A stretch of DNA of 64,000 nt from Erysipelothrix tonsillarum DSM 14972 (GCF_000373785.1 NZ_KB892380.1:238860-302859), one strand, 5' to 3'; counted from the first letter of the stretch, positions 16,611-26,286 are shown. Notes: a model not told the origin generated them from the letters alone. Made by a program: numbers and translations.

Positions 16611-16630
16611 TATAGCATAAAATATGCTAT
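16611..16630 (-). promoter_or_regulatory. Promoter and inverted repeat upstream of the Fur-family gene
   Basis: The palindrome ATAGCATA-N3-TATGCTAT (16612-16630) overlaps a TGCTATAAT extended -10 box on the minus strand. It is a candidate operator, but its sequence does not match the classic Fur or PerR box. Confidence 0.45.
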
Positions 16631-16651
16631 TTTAAGAAAAAATGCTTGAAT

Positions 16652-17626
16652 CTAGCGATCTCCATTAAAAATACTGTTCTTTACAATCACATAATCCACT
16701 TTACGAATCGCCTCTAAATCACGACCACCCGCATAGGAAATTGATGATTGAAGATCTTGTTGCATTTCTTTTAGGGTATCTTCGATTTTTCCTTTATGTT
16801 CAATTAAGATTCGCTTTCCTTCAACATTCTTATGTTCGCCTTTTTGGAATTGTGATGCACTCCCAAAGTACTCTTTGAATGCTTTTCCATCAACTTCAAT
16901 GGTTTCTCCAGGTGATTCTTCATGTCCAGCAAATAGCGAGCCTACCATACACATCGTTGCGCCAAAGCGAATTGATTTCGCAATATCACCATGGTCACGA
17001 ATTCCTCCGTCAGCGATGAGTGGTTTTCGGGCAGCTTTAGCACACCATGATAATGCAGCTAATTGCCATCCGCCAGTTCCAAACCCTGTTTTTAATTTAG
17101 TTATACATACCTTACCCGGTCCAATTCCAACTTTTGTTGCATCAGCTCCAGCATTTTCCAGTTCACGAACCGCTTCTGGGGTCCCAACATTTCCTGCAAT
17201 CACAAATGTGTTTGGTAGGTATTCTTTAATATGCTTAATCATTCGTATTACTTGTTCTGAATGGCCATGAGCAATATCAATCGTGATATATTCTGGAATA
17301 ACATTGTCTGCCGCTAAACGACGAACAAAATCATATTCAGAATCCTTAACGCCTACACTGATTGATGCATAAAGGTCACGGTGATTCATATCTTGAATAA
17401 AGCCATAACGACGTTCCTCGTTAAAACGATGCATTACATAAAAATAATTATGTTCTGCTAACCAGATAGCGAGCGGTTCATCGATTATTGTTTGCATGTT
17501 TGCAGGTACAACAGGCATTTCAAAGGTTCGATTTCCCAATTTAACGCTTGTATCGCATTCAGAGCGACTTTTCACAATACATTTATTTGGAATTAATTGA
17601 ATATCTTCGTAATCAAATATTTTCAT
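16652..17626 (-). CDS. guaC: GMP reductase
   Basis: GuaC converts GMP to IMP with NADPH, releasing ammonia. The 324-residue TIM-barrel protein has the IMPDH/GMPR catalytic loop [17 protein letters not shown] (catalytic Cys near residue 175) and the glycine-rich [15 protein letters not shown] segment. It has no CBS insert, and its length suits the short GuaC type rather than IMP dehydrogenase. It is followed on the same strand by the Fur-family gene, which has its own promoter in the 60-base gap. Confidence 0.92.
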   Translation of the reverse strand: MKIFDYEDIQLIPNKCIVKSRSECDTSVKLGNRTFEMPVVPANMQTIIDEPLAIWLAEHNYFYVMHRFNEERRYGFIQDMNHRDLYASISVGVKDSEYDFVRRLAADNVIPEYITIDIAHGHSEQVIRMIKHIKEYLPNTFVIAGNVGTPEAVRELENAGADATKVGIGPGKVCITKLKTGFGTGGWQLAALSWCAKAARKPLIADGGIRDHGDIAKSIRFGATMCMVGSLFAGHEESPGETIEVDGKAFKEYFGSASQFQKGEHKNVEGKRILIEHKGKIEDTLKEMQQDLQSSISYAGGRDLEAIRKVDYVIVKNSIFNGDR

Positions 17627-17635
17627 TACGGCCTC

Positions 17636-18481
17636 CTATTTATTCTCGTGATAGTAAGAATAGAGTTCATTTTTAGAAACACCATTCTCTTTTGCCACAG
17701 AAGAAATTGAACGCGAAACAGAATTTCCTGCATTGATCTGTTCCTCAATGTGTCTGATTAAATCATCGAAACTTACTTCCACTTCTGTAGAATCTGCCTC
17801 AATAACAATTACAAACTCACCTTTTATCGTTTCAACGGACTCCATGACTTCAGTAACCGTACCACGTATAAACTCCTCATGCATTTTTGTTAACTCACGC
17901 ACAAGGCAAATCTTTCGATTACCTAACACATCATACACGATTTCTAATGTCTTTTCTAATTTATGAACTGATAAATAATAGATTGTTGTCATCGGTAAAT
18001 CTTTATGTTGGATGAGTTGTTTCTTAAGCTGACTTTCTTTGTGTTCCATAAACCCCATGAAAGCAAACGGTTGGACAATTAATCCTGATGCAACAAGGGC
18101 ATTTAAGAACGCACTGCTCCCCGAAATTGGTACAACGTTATATCCCGCTTCAATAACATCCCGTACGAGTGTTTGCCCTGGATCGGAAATAAGTGGATAG
18201 CCTGCATCACTGATTAAACCAATATTTTTACCGCTTGCAAGCAGTTCTATAATCCCTTTTGTTGATTCCTGTTCGTTATGCATGTGGTGACTAATCATTT
18301 TGGTTTCAATATCAAAGTGCGAGCAAAGTTTACGTGCGTTGCGCGTATCTTCTGCGGCAATAATATCAACGGTTTTGAGAATATCAATTGCGCGTGGCGT
18401 CATTTCGTTTAAGTTCCCAATTGGCGTCGCAACAAGAAACAGAGTTGGTTTATCATTTTTAAAGCTTTGTTGTTTTATCAT
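17636..18481 (-). CDS. rsmI: 16S rRNA (cytidine1402-2'-O)-methyltransferase RsmI
   Basis: RsmI adds the 2'-O-methyl group at C1402 in the 16S rRNA decoding centre. The protein (about 281 aa) has the tetrapyrrole-methylase fold signatures VATPIGNLNEMTPRAI near the N terminus, AEDTRNARKL near residue 48 and SDAGYPLISDPG near residue 90. An AGGAGA site precedes two consecutive ATG codons; the second (18481) has the better spacing. It follows holB leftward with only a palindrome between them. Confidence 0.93.
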   Translation of the reverse strand: MIKQQSFKNDKPTLFLVATPIGNLNEMTPRAIDILKTVDIIAAEDTRNARKLCSHFDIETKMISHHMHNEQESTKGIIELLASGKNIGLISDAGYPLISDPGQTLVRDVIEAGYNVVPISGSSAFLNALVASGLIVQPFAFMGFMEHKESQLKKQLIQHKDLPMTTIYYLSVHKLEKTLEIVYDVLGNRKICLVRELTKMHEEFIRGTVTEVMESVETIKGEFVIVIEADSTEVEVSFDDLIRHIEEQINAGNSVSRSISSVAKENGVSKNELYSYYHENK

Positions 18482-18501
18482 CATATTCTCCTAAAATAGA
18501 T

Positions 18502-18527
18502 AAACCTTTAATCTAGATTAAAGGTTT
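18502..18527. repeat. 26-bp perfect palindrome between holB and rsmI
   Basis: The arms AAACCTTTAATCT and its complement meet with no spacer. The palindrome contains the holB stop codon and ends about 20 bases before rsmI. In RNA it would form a hairpin, but only a weak T run follows on the minus strand, so it may be a weak terminator or a protein-binding site. Confidence 0.6.
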
Positions 18528-19468
18528 TTGTAGTATTTCGTAAGTTCATAAGCAAATTGATCAATGACAAGATTCACATTAACTCCAGGACGTATCCGAT
18601 CTTTCATGCTCAAGGCAATCTGAAGAATGTTAATGCTATCTTTTTTTGGTAGGTCTTTTGTACGTATCTTGATGCTTTCTTCACGTTGTCCCTGCGAGGA
18701 AAGTACAAATTCAAAAAGTTCAAAAAACAGTACAAGTCGCTCACGGTCCATCCGTTTTTTCTTAATACCCTCGACCTGTAAGGTAAGAATTGCACTCAAA
18801 TAATCACCCTGGTTTAAACTATCCAAAACATCAAAGAAAATAGAACTACTCTCTTTATACGACGCATCCGTACTTTGAGCTTCTATTTCTTCAAGGTTTT
18901 GATTCATTCTCGATAATAAGTATGCATCAATGCGGTCCATCCCTTGGTTGCATGCCGTTTCAAATAAAATTTGATGATTCATCGGTTCAAGTTGAATGGT
19001 TAAGCAACGTGAGCGAATGGTTTCGAGGACACGGTTTTCCTTACTTGTGGTAAGAATTGCTGTAATCTCCCCTTCAGGTTCTTCAAGAAATTTAAGGAGA
19101 CTATTCATCGCCTCAACCGTCGCATTATCTACATCTTCAATGATATAAACTTGATGGCCATCCGTCTCAATAGATGTTTGACTAAAATACTCTTTAAGAT
19201 CGATTACTTCTGCTTTTTTTATGCTCTGTTCTTTACCGCTAAGTATTCGAACATCAGCATGCTGGTTCGAGTGGACGCGCTGGCATACTGAACACGTACC
19301 ACATGCACCAATGCTTTGTTCTCGACACATTAAACTCATTGCCATATATTTCGCAAACGCTAAAGCACCCTGATCACCTACGATGAGATACGCATGCGAA
19401 ACACGATGTTTCTCCTGTTGGCGATGAAATAAATTCAGTGCTTTCGTTTGATATTCAAGATTACTCAT
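18518..19468 (-). CDS. holB: DNA polymerase III delta' subunit
   Basis: Delta' is the stator of the clamp loader. The 316-residue protein shows the AAA+ fold with a degenerate P-loop (GDQGALAFAK, as expected for delta'), a zinc-binding Cys cluster (CREQ, CGTCSVC, residues 49-63), and the sensor region LLKFLEEPEGEITAILTTSK around residue 125. It overlaps tmk by 8 bases, the standard arrangement in Bacillota. Confidence 0.9.
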   Translation of the reverse strand: MSNLEYQTKALNLFHRQQEKHRVSHAYLIVGDQGALAFAKYMAMSLMCREQSIGACGTCSVCQRVHSNQHADVRILSGKEQSIKKAEVIDLKEYFSQTSIETDGHQVYIIEDVDNATVEAMNSLLKFLEEPEGEITAILTTSKENRVLETIRSRCLTIQLEPMNHQILFETACNQGMDRIDAYLLSRMNQNLEEIEAQSTDASYKESSSIFFDVLDSLNQGDYLSAILTLQVEGIKKKRMDRERLVLFFELFEFVLSSQGQREESIKIRTKDLPKKDSINILQIALSMKDRIRPGVNVNLVIDQFAYELTKYYKNL

Positions 19469-20084
19469 GGCCTAAAGTCGCTTCAATAATTGCAATGACA
19501 TCAGCCGCAACGGCATCGATGGATTGATGCGCATCCACAATTTTAATACGATCAGGAAACCGACGAATCACTTCTTGGTAGCCCTGATAGACCTTATCGT
19601 GGAACACATTGCCTTCGAGTTCTAAACGGTCTTTATAACCTCTTACACCAATGCGTTCTAATCCCTCTTCAGGATTAACATCGAGAAAGATTGTTAAGTC
19701 GGGTAAAAAACCATCAATTGCAAACATATTGATATCCCACACCGCATCAATACCAATTCCACGTGCATACCCTTGATATGCTAGTGAACTATCAATAAAT
19801 CGGTCACAAATTACGAGTTTCCCCTCATTTAGAGCTGGTTGAATTTTCTCAATTAAATGTTGGCGACGACTTGCAGCATAGAGTAATGCTTCCGTTCGAT
19901 CATCCATTTCTTTATGTTCCGGATCCAAAATTAATGCTCTAATTTTTTCAGAAATTGGAATCCCACCCGGTTCTCGAGTACAAAGTACAGGTTGTTTCTT
20001 CGCTTCAAAATACTCTGAAACAATCTTTGTAATGGTTGTCTTTCCACTGCCTTCGGGACCTTCAAATGATACAAATAATGTCAT
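19461..20084 (-). CDS. tmk: Thymidylate kinase
   Basis: Tmk phosphorylates dTMP to dTDP. The 207-residue protein has the P-loop FEGPEGSGKTT (residues 7-17), the DRFIDSSLAYQG motif (near residue 93, equivalent to the DR[YH] motif) and a lid region near residue 150. It has a GAGGTG ribosome binding site and is the first gene of the leftward tmk-holB-rsmI-guaC series. A TGCTATAAT extended -10 box lies about 25 bases upstream. Confidence 0.95.
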   Translation of the reverse strand: MTLFVSFEGPEGSGKTTITKIVSEYFEAKKQPVLCTREPGGIPISEKIRALILDPEHKEMDDRTEALLYAASRRQHLIEKIQPALNEGKLVICDRFIDSSLAYQGYARGIGIDAVWDINMFAIDGFLPDLTIFLDVNPEEGLERIGVRGYKDRLELEGNVFHDKVYQGYQEVIRRFPDRIKIVDAHQSIDAVAADVIAIIEATLGHE

Positions 20085-20129
20085 GCTTACACCTCTTCTT
20101 TAAATATTATAGCATGGTCTTTCTAAAAG

Positions 20130-20158
20130 TTGTGCGTTTTATCAATTTGGATTATTAT
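20130..20158 (+). promoter_or_regulatory. Promoter of the small membrane protein-Nudix operon
   Basis: TTGTGC and TATTAT are separated by 17 bases, back to back with the tmk promoter. Confidence 0.5.
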
Positions 20159-20192
20159 GTAAGAGAAGAAGAAATAGTATGAGGGAAGAAAT

Positions 20193-20387
20193 ATGATGAA
20201 TCGAATTAAAAAAGGTTTCCAAAAAGCTTCAAACGATAACGTTTATATGATTGTTTTAGGAATCGTGATTGCGTTAATCGTTATTAATTACTTTGTTGAT
20301 ATAACCGCACTGACAGTCCTTACACTGATTATGTTTTGTGTAGCTTTTGGTTTATTAATCAAACATATAGTAAAGAAGGAAGATTAA
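20193..20387 (+). CDS. Small two-helix membrane protein of unknown function
   Basis: This 64-residue protein has a basic start (MMNRIKKGFQKA), two hydrophobic segments (about residues 18-37 and 40-58) and a lysine-rich end. I do not recognise a family. A GAGGGAAG site precedes two possible ATG codons (20193 and 20196). Its stop codon directly abuts the Nudix hydrolase ATG, so the two are translated together. Confidence 0.7.
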   Translation: MMNRIKKGFQKASNDNVYMIVLGIVIALIVINYFVDITALTVLTLIMFCVAFGLLIKHIVKKED

Positions 20388-20927
20388 ATGGTTAGAGATG
20401 GTTTAAAATTGAATGAAACATTAAAATACAAAGGGAAAATTGTAGATGTTTACGATGTCTCCTTTAAAACTCAAACAGGTTTATTTGAAGCAGAAGTTTT
20501 GAAACACGCCGGAGGCGTATGTATCGCTGCAACACATGATGATAAATCTTTCTACTGTGTTGATCAATATCGTTATGGTGTAGAGTGCATCATGCAAGAA
20601 TTTCCTGCCGGTAAAATTGACGAGGGTGAACAACCACATGAAGCAGCTTTACGTGAACTACGCGAAGAAATTGGTTTTGAAGCCAAAACGGTCGTACCGC
20701 TTGGTTACATTCATCCTTCACCTGCCTATCTAGATGAAGTCTTGTATCTTTACTATGCCTCTGATCTTGACTTCGTCGGCCAAGATCTTGATGAGAATGA
20801 AGTCTTAAATGTTTATACGCGTGAGTTAGATGATATTATTGCTGATATCACAGCTAATCGTATAACAGATGCCAAGACAATTTCACTAGCTTATAAATTA
20901 AATCATTACATCACGCAAAAACAATAG
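20388..20927 (+). CDS. nudF: Nudix hydrolase, probable ADP-ribose pyrophosphatase
   Basis: The 179-residue protein contains a complete Nudix box, from GEQPHEAALRELREEIGF at residues 82-99, and the upstream EFPAGKID segment typical of ADP-ribose pyrophosphatases of the NudF type, which split ADP-ribose into AMP and ribose 5-phosphate. A proline-containing segment after the box (HPSPAYLDEV) also fits that subgroup. It follows the small membrane protein gene without a gap and ends in a terminator. Confidence 0.85.
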   Translation: MVRDGLKLNETLKYKGKIVDVYDVSFKTQTGLFEAEVLKHAGGVCIAATHDDKSFYCVDQYRYGVECIMQEFPAGKIDEGEQPHEAALRELREEIGFEAKTVVPLGYIHPSPAYLDEVLYLYYASDLDFVGQDLDENEVLNVYTRELDDIIADITANRITDAKTISLAYKLNHYITQKQ

Positions 20928-20957
20928 GTTAAACCGTAAATTTGGTTGACCTTTTTT
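20926..20957 (+). terminator. Terminator after the Nudix gene
   Basis: An imperfect stem (AGGTTAAACC / GGTTGACCT) is followed by TTTTTT and overlaps the stop codon. Confidence 0.65.
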
Positions 20958-21022
20958 AGGGATATTCACTTATTACTCACATAAAATGGTAATATATTAG
21001 AGACGAGAAAGGTGGTACGTTT

Positions 21023-22027
21023 ATGTGTACAGGAATACAAGTAATTTCAAAGCAAAATAATACTTTTTGGGGTCGAACACAAGAGTTTAACACCCTTTTA
21101 CCCGTTTGTGGGATTATCGTTCCGCGAGGAACGGTTGTTAATAATACGCTGTCCCCTGTGGTCGCAAAGTATGCAGCATCCGGTATCAGTATTGATGATC
21201 CTTCAAAAGGCATTCTCTTTATGGATGGCATGAACGAGCATGGACTTACAGGTGGTAGTTTTTATTTCGGTAACGATTATTCAGACTATGCGCCTTCAAG
21301 TGCAATTGAACTCATGGGTAAACAAGCTTTACGAGGTGAAGAGTTTGTAACTTGGGCGCTCTTAAATTGTGATTCAATTGTTGATTTACATCGAAAAGCA
21401 ATCAAAGAGGTAGCAATTTCTAATGAACCTAATCAATTAGGCGAAGTACTTCCACAACATTATGTTTTTGTAGACCGAACCGGGGCAAGTATAGTAATTG
21501 AACCTTCATCAGCTGGCTCTTTCGATATTTATCCCAATGAAATTGGCACCTTTACAAACCAACCTGAGTTTCCGTGGCATGTTCAAAATCTTCAAAATTA
21601 CGTATCGATGAATCCACATATTCATCCTGCTAAAAAATTCGGTAAATTTCAATCGTACAGTTCTGGTAAAGGGAATGGTTTATTTGGTTTACCGGGTGAC
21701 TTTACCCCTCAATCACGTTTTGTCCGTGCAACCGTGTTTAATACCCTTTCAAAGCAACCAAACGATCACGAAGCCTTGGATAAAGTATTCCGTATTTTAA
21801 ATACAGCAGACATCCCTTACGGCCTTGTTATAGGTGATGACGAGAGCGTTCAGTATACACAATATACATCTGCGTACGACCTCGAAAAACAAACTGTAAA
21901 TATCTCTACATATGAAAACCGCCAAATTCAACAATTTCATTTTAACCCATTGATGTTTGATAGTGGACGTGTCATCCGTTATGAAATTAAAAGAACACAA
22001 AATATTGAACTCATGAATGAAATTTAG
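21023..22027 (+). CDS. Choloylglycine hydrolase-family amidase (penicillin V acylase / bile salt hydrolase type)
   Basis: The 334-residue protein starts MCTGIQV, so removal of Met exposes the N-terminal nucleophile Cys of the linear amide C-N hydrolases. The family residues are visible: Arg in WGRTQEFN near residue 18, Asp-containing FMDGMNEHGLTGG, VFVDRTGASIVIE, TNQPEFPW with its Asn, and PQSRFVRA with a conserved Arg. Members cleave conjugated bile salts, penicillin V or N-acyl homoserine lactones; substrate cannot be settled here. No signal peptide is seen, so it is cytoplasmic. It has its own TGG-TAATAT extended -10 box, an AAAGGTGG ribosome binding site and a terminator, and stands as a single rightward gene. 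Confidence 0.88.
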   Translation: MCTGIQVISKQNNTFWGRTQEFNTLLPVCGIIVPRGTVVNNTLSPVVAKYAASGISIDDPSKGILFMDGMNEHGLTGGSFYFGNDYSDYAPSSAIELMGKQALRGEEFVTWALLNCDSIVDLHRKAIKEVAISNEPNQLGEVLPQHYVFVDRTGASIVIEPSSAGSFDIYPNEIGTFTNQPEFPWHVQNLQNYVSMNPHIHPAKKFGKFQSYSSGKGNGLFGLPGDFTPQSRFVRATVFNTLSKQPNDHEALDKVFRILNTADIPYGLVIGDDESVQYTQYTSAYDLEKQTVNISTYENRQIQQFHFNPLMFDSGRVIRYEIKRTQNIELMNEI

Positions 22028-22066
22028 TTTAGTTCCAGTCCAAAATTTATTTATAATTAATTTTTT

Positions 22067-22095
22067 AAAAACCCACTTTTATTGTGGGTTTTTCT
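22067..22095 (+). terminator. Terminator after the amidase gene
   Basis: A 9-bp stem (AAAACCCAC / GTGGGTTTT) with a T-rich loop is followed by TTTTT. Confidence 0.85.
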
Positions 22096-22103
22096 CTTTT
22101 TCA

Positions 22104-22155
22104 AACAAAAAAAAACACAGAACTTGCGTGGTGGTACACGTTTACTCTGTGTTTT
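22104..22155 (-). terminator. Terminator after divIC
   Basis: A 10-bp stem (AAAACACAGA / TCTGTGTTTT), with an inner CGTG/CACG pairing in the loop, is followed on the minus strand by a run of nine T residues. Confidence 0.8.
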
Positions 22156-22176
22156 GTTTATTTTGATTTATATGAA

Positions 22177-22497
22177 TCACTCGGTTTTTGGTAAAATAAA
22201 CACTTGTTCTTCAGATTTTGACAAGAGATGTTTCCCTCGAGCATAGTTCTGTACATAAGTAGGATCTTGAAGTTTGGCTTTTTCCAATGCAAGTTCCCCT
22301 TGTTTCGTTTCAAGTACTTTTAAATTTGAGCGTACACTTTTAAGTTGTTGATTCAATTGAAATGTTGAAACTAATTCTTTAGCAGATTTAGATAACATTA
22401 GGCATGAAACGGATACTATCAATATACCAAGAATGATTGATGCAATTTTAATTGTTGGATTCTTAGCTATTCGTGTTTTCGTAACTGTTTGTCCCAT
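22177..22497 (-). CDS. divIC: Septum formation initiator DivIC (FtsB-like)
   Basis: The 106-residue bitopic protein has a short basic cytoplasmic end, one membrane segment (about residues 18-37, IKIASIILGILIVSVSCLML) and an outside coiled coil (residues 50-85) ending with DPTYVQNYARGKH, the motif typical of DivIC/FtsB. It works with FtsL and DivIB in the divisome. Its place after mfd and rqcP matches the arrangement in other Bacillota. Confidence 0.88.
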   Translation of the reverse strand: MGQTVTKTRIAKNPTIKIASIILGILIVSVSCLMLSKSAKELVSTFQLNQQLKSVRSNLKVLETKQGELALEKAKLQDPTYVQNYARGKHLLSKSEEQVFILPKTE

Positions 22498-22607
22498 CGT
22501 ACCACTTCTCTTTCTTTGTTTAATTCTATATTAAAATTATTTGTAAAGTTTATTTATCTACACATATTATACTGACATTCTCAAAAATTGCAAGAGTTGG
22601 CAGTTTT

Positions 22608-22871
22608 CTACTCTGTCTTTTCAATCCGCTGATCTGAAATAAGTTCATACATAGGCGGATTACTTCTCAAGATTTTATCACTTAAAAATGTTACTTCTAT
22701 TTTGATGTGTCTGTGCTCAAACCGAATTTCTATTTGATCCTCAAGCGATACTTCTGATGAAGGTTTCGCTTTTTTTCCATTGATAAACACACGTTCATCA
22801 TCAGCAAGTTCTTTAGCTACAGTACGACGTTTAATAATACGTGATACTTTTAGATATTTATCGAGTCTCAT
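22608..22871 (-). CDS. rqcP: S4-domain ribosome-associated quality control protein RqcP (YabO)
   Basis: The 87-residue protein is almost entirely an S4 RNA-binding domain (RLDKYLKVSRIIKRRTVAKE, then FINGKKAKPSSEV). Its homologue helps RqcH extend stalled nascent chains on 50S subunits. The ATG at 22871 is set by AAAGGAGC 7 bases upstream and overlaps the mfd stop as ATGA; a longer in-frame extension would lie inside mfd. Confidence 0.88.
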   Translation of the reverse strand: MRLDKYLKVSRIIKRRTVAKELADDERVFINGKKAKPSSEVSLEDQIEIRFEHRHIKIEVTFLSDKILRSNPPMYELISDQRIEKTE

Positions 22872-25800
22872 TGTTTTTGCTCCTTTAAATTTTCGAGTAT
22901 GTAAATTAAATCTTCTGCCCACTCAGTATACATTGGCATCGTAATAATAATTGTTTGGTTAACATACTTTATTTTGATTTCACTGGACTTTTCAGAGATT
23001 AATTCAAAGAGATGAACACCATCTACTTGACTGCTGTATATCTCGGTAAAAACAAGTTCAACCTTATTGACACGTTCTTTGAATGATTTAATTCGACTAT
23101 CATTTAAGAAGAGTTCAAGGCGCGTCTTTTCTAATAACATCTTAACAGAATTCGGCAATTTACCATAACGATCATCAATCATGTCATTAAATTGTTTCAA
23201 TTCGTCCAATGTTTGGATTTGATTAATTTGTTGGTACAGATCCAATTTTTCACCATCATCACTCGTAAAGTCTTCCGGTAAATAACCATCTACTTTGAGA
23301 TTAAATCGTTCTTGCTCTTCAACATCGATGACTTCTTTTCCTTGGCGTTTTGCAATTGCTTCTTTAAGTAATTGCACGTATAAATCGATGCCGACGGTAT
23401 CGATAAACCCAGATTGGTTTCCACCGAGTAATTCTCCGGCCCCTCGAATTGTAAGATCTCTCATCGCAATCTTATAACCACTTCCTAATTGAGTGAATTC
23501 TTTAATGGCTTGAAGTCGTTTCTGTGCCACTTCAGTTAGTCCCTGTTTATTCGGAACTACAAAGTAAGCATAGGCAAGTCTGTCCGATCTCCCTACACGT
23601 CCTTTAATTTGATAGAGCTGGGATAAACCAAATCGATGCGCGTTATCTACAATAATTGTATTTGCATTTGGAATGTCAATTCCTGTTTCTATGATTGTTG
23701 TACATACAAGGACATTAATCTCTTTACTAATAAATCGAATCATTACATCTTCAATCTCATGACGTTCCATTTGTCCATGAACAACCGCTACCGTCGCAGC
23801 TTCCACATGATTTGAAATTACTGACGCTACTGAGTAGATTTGCTCCACATTATTAAACAAATAGAACACTTGACCATCACGATTTAATTCTTTAGAAATA
23901 ATATCGTTAATGGTTTGTTGGTTCTTCTCGATAATGTAAGTCATTACGGGAAGTCGATTTGATGGTGGTGTATTAAGTTGAGACAAGCTACGAAGCCCAA
24001 TAAGAGACATTTGGAGCGTACGAGGTATTGGTGTCGCACTCAACGATAAAACATCTACAGACACCTTAAATTCCTTAATACGTTCTTTATGTTCAACACC
24101 AAAACGTTGTTCTTCATCAATAATGAGTAAACCTAGGTCTTTAAATTTAACGTCGCGGGATAATACCCGATGTGTTCCAACTAAAATATCGACTTTTCCG
24201 TCTTTTACACGTTGTATGATCGCTTTTTGTTCTTTATCCGAAACAAATCGATTTAACACTTCAATCGTTACAGGAAAATCCTCAAGCCGTTCTTTAAGCG
24301 TACGAGCATGTTGCTGCGATAAAATAGTTGTTGGACATAAAAACACAACTTGCTTATGATCCACAAAAGCTTTAAAAGCAGCCCGAATCGCAACTTCTGT
24401 TTTACCAAATCCTACATCGCCACAAAGTAAACGGTCCATAGGTACATCTCGTTCCATATCACGTTTAATTTCTTCAATTGCTGTTTTCTGATCTTGGGTC
24501 AATTCATACTCAAAAGCATCTTCAAATTGCTTTTGATATTCTGTGTCGGGACTAAAAGCAAATCCGCTTGCATCCATTCTTGTAGAATAGAGTGTAACTA
24601 ATTTGTCTGCAACATCGGCTACATCTTGTTTAATTCGTTCTTTATTTTTTTGCCAGGTACTACTTCCGAGCTTACTTAAACGAACAGAGGCCGCTTCTCG
24701 GGACATAAACTTACGAACAAGGTTAAATTGTTCCAAAGGCACAAACAATTCATCACCGTCTCGATATAAAATACGCATAAAATCTTTATGGATTCCATCG
24801 ATTTCTTTTGTAGTAATACCCATGTATTTTCCAATACCGTATTGACGGTGAACAACATAGTCTAACGTGTCGAGGTCAGACAACTGGTTGAGACTTTCAG
24901 CTTTTAAAAACTTATTATCATATCGGAATGTTCTTTTTTTATATTTATACAGTTCATTTGCTGTATAAATAACCGTATCAATATCTTCTAAAATAAAGCC
25001 CGTCGTTATGTGTGCATAGTCGATGTAAATACCGTTTGATTTTGGTTTATCCATGAGAACTTGATAATCAATCCCTTGCTGAATCATCATCTTAATAAAA
25101 TCTTCCATCGTATCTTCATCTAAAGCAATAATAACTTTTTGCGTAATAGCTTCTTTTCGTAGCCATTTTAATGTTTGCTCGATATTCTCGGATACAATGT
25201 TTGCAGTATGCCAAGGAATAAAGACTTCACCTTCTGTTTGATATTCAAATATCTCGCGATAAGCGTGACCCGCTTTAATTCGCTCAAACGATTCAAAAAT
25301 ATCGGACACATAAATCATCTGATTCATTTCATATTGTTCTTCAATAAATGTGTGTGCATCCAACGCATTTTGTTTAAGTGTACGTTCAACCGCTTCAATT
25401 GGACTCATGTAAGTGTTCGAATCGGCTAAATAATCATAAATTGTAGCATAACGGGACCAGAATGATAGTAGTGGATAGAGTGTTACATCAAATTGATGCA
25501 TGTGAAGTAACTCGCGCTTTTGTTCCATTTCGTGAATGAGTTCCTGATTCTCTAGGTGACTTATTTTTTCGCTGAGTGTCTGAGTGATTTCTTCAATATC
25601 AGCTTGATCAAGCAGAATATCTGTCGCAAAGGCAATGTTGGCTTCCTCAACTTGTTCTAAGGAACGCTGGTTTGCAATATCAAAATACCTTAAACTATCC
25701 ACTTCAACATCAAAAAATTCAATACGTAATGGTTGATCCATTTGAATGGAGAAAACGTCACAAACACCCCCACGAACAGCATAAGTAAAAGGTTTTTCAA

Positions 25801-26284
25801 CATACTTAACCCGTGAATAACCAAGACGTTCTAGTTGACGGGATAACGCGATAGGCTCCCACTCATCCCCCACTTTGATATTAATGATTGATTTTCTTAA
25901 AACGTCTACAGGTGATAATTTTCGCACAGATGCTATAGCATGAGTAATACATATGTCAAAGTTGCCATTCACAATCTTATACAGTGCATCAATTCGATTC
26001 GCTTTCATAATTTCCGATTGAACAATTGCTTCGACTCTTAAAGATTCCTCGTGATTGTAATAAACAACATTCGCAGTTTCGTCGAGATGTTTAATCTCAT
26101 TAAATAAATTCGTTGCTTGTTGCTCATTCTCCTTAACAATAAATATAGGTTTTTTACTTATTCTGCTTGATCCAAGAACTAAGAGTGCTTCTTGAACCAC
26201 GCTTAAATGGGCAAAAATACTTTTGCCCTGGGTATATTCTTTAACCAGCGTGTGCTTTTCTAAATAATCATATAACCAATTCAT
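22868..26284 (-). CDS. mfd: Transcription-repair coupling factor Mfd
   Basis: Mfd removes RNA polymerase stalled at lesions and recruits UvrA. The 1138-residue protein has the N-terminal UvrB-like region, the RNA polymerase-interacting CarD-like domain (around YVVHRQYGIGKYMGI, residue 480), the helicase P-loop GDVGFGKTEVAIRA near residue 621, a DEEQ motif and the second RecA lobe with GRVGRSDRLAYAY. The C-terminal TRCF domain ends at the rqcP overlap. It starts 2 bases after the pth stop and probably depends on translation of pth. Confidence 0.97.
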   Translation of the reverse strand: MNWLYDYLEKHTLVKEYTQGKSIFAHLSVVQEALLVLGSSRISKKPIFIVKENEQQATNLFNEIKHLDETANVVYYNHEESLRVEAIVQSEIMKANRIDALYKIVNGNFDICITHAIASVRKLSPVDVLRKSIINIKVGDEWEPIALSRQLERLGYSRVKYVEKPFTYAVRGGVCDVFSIQMDQPLRIEFFDVEVDSLRYFDIANQRSLEQVEEANIAFATDILLDQADIEEITQTLSEKISHLENQELIHEMEQKRELLHMHQFDVTLYPLLSFWSRYATIYDYLADSNTYMSPIEAVERTLKQNALDAHTFIEEQYEMNQMIYVSDIFESFERIKAGHAYREIFEYQTEGEVFIPWHTANIVSENIEQTLKWLRKEAITQKVIIALDEDTMEDFIKMMIQQGIDYQVLMDKPKSNGIYIDYAHITTGFILEDIDTVIYTANELYKYKKRTFRYDNKFLKAESLNQLSDLDTLDYVVHRQYGIGKYMGITTKEIDGIHKDFMRILYRDGDELFVPLEQFNLVRKFMSREAASVRLSKLGSSTWQKNKERIKQDVADVADKLVTLYSTRMDASGFAFSPDTEYQKQFEDAFEYELTQDQKTAIEEIKRDMERDVPMDRLLCGDVGFGKTEVAIRAAFKAFVDHKQVVFLCPTTILSQQHARTLKERLEDFPVTIEVLNRFVSDKEQKAIIQRVKDGKVDILVGTHRVLSRDVKFKDLGLLIIDEEQRFGVEHKERIKEFKVSVDVLSLSATPIPRTLQMSLIGLRSLSQLNTPPSNRLPVMTYIIEKNQQTINDIISKELNRDGQVFYLFNNVEQIYSVASVISNHVEAATVAVVHGQMERHEIEDVMIRFISKEINVLVCTTIIETGIDIPNANTIIVDNAHRFGLSQLYQIKGRVGRSDRLAYAYFVVPNKQGLTEVAQKRLQAIKEFTQLGSGYKIAMRDLTIRGAGELLGGNQSGFIDTVGIDLYVQLLKEAIAKRQGKEVIDVEEQERFNLKVDGYLPEDFTSDDGEKLDLYQQINQIQTLDELKQFNDMIDDRYGKLPNSVKMLLEKTRLELFLNDSRIKSFKERVNKVELVFTEIYSSQVDGVHLFELISEKSSEIKIKYVNQTIIITMPMYTEWAEDLIYILENLKEQKQ

Positions 26285-26286
26285 CG

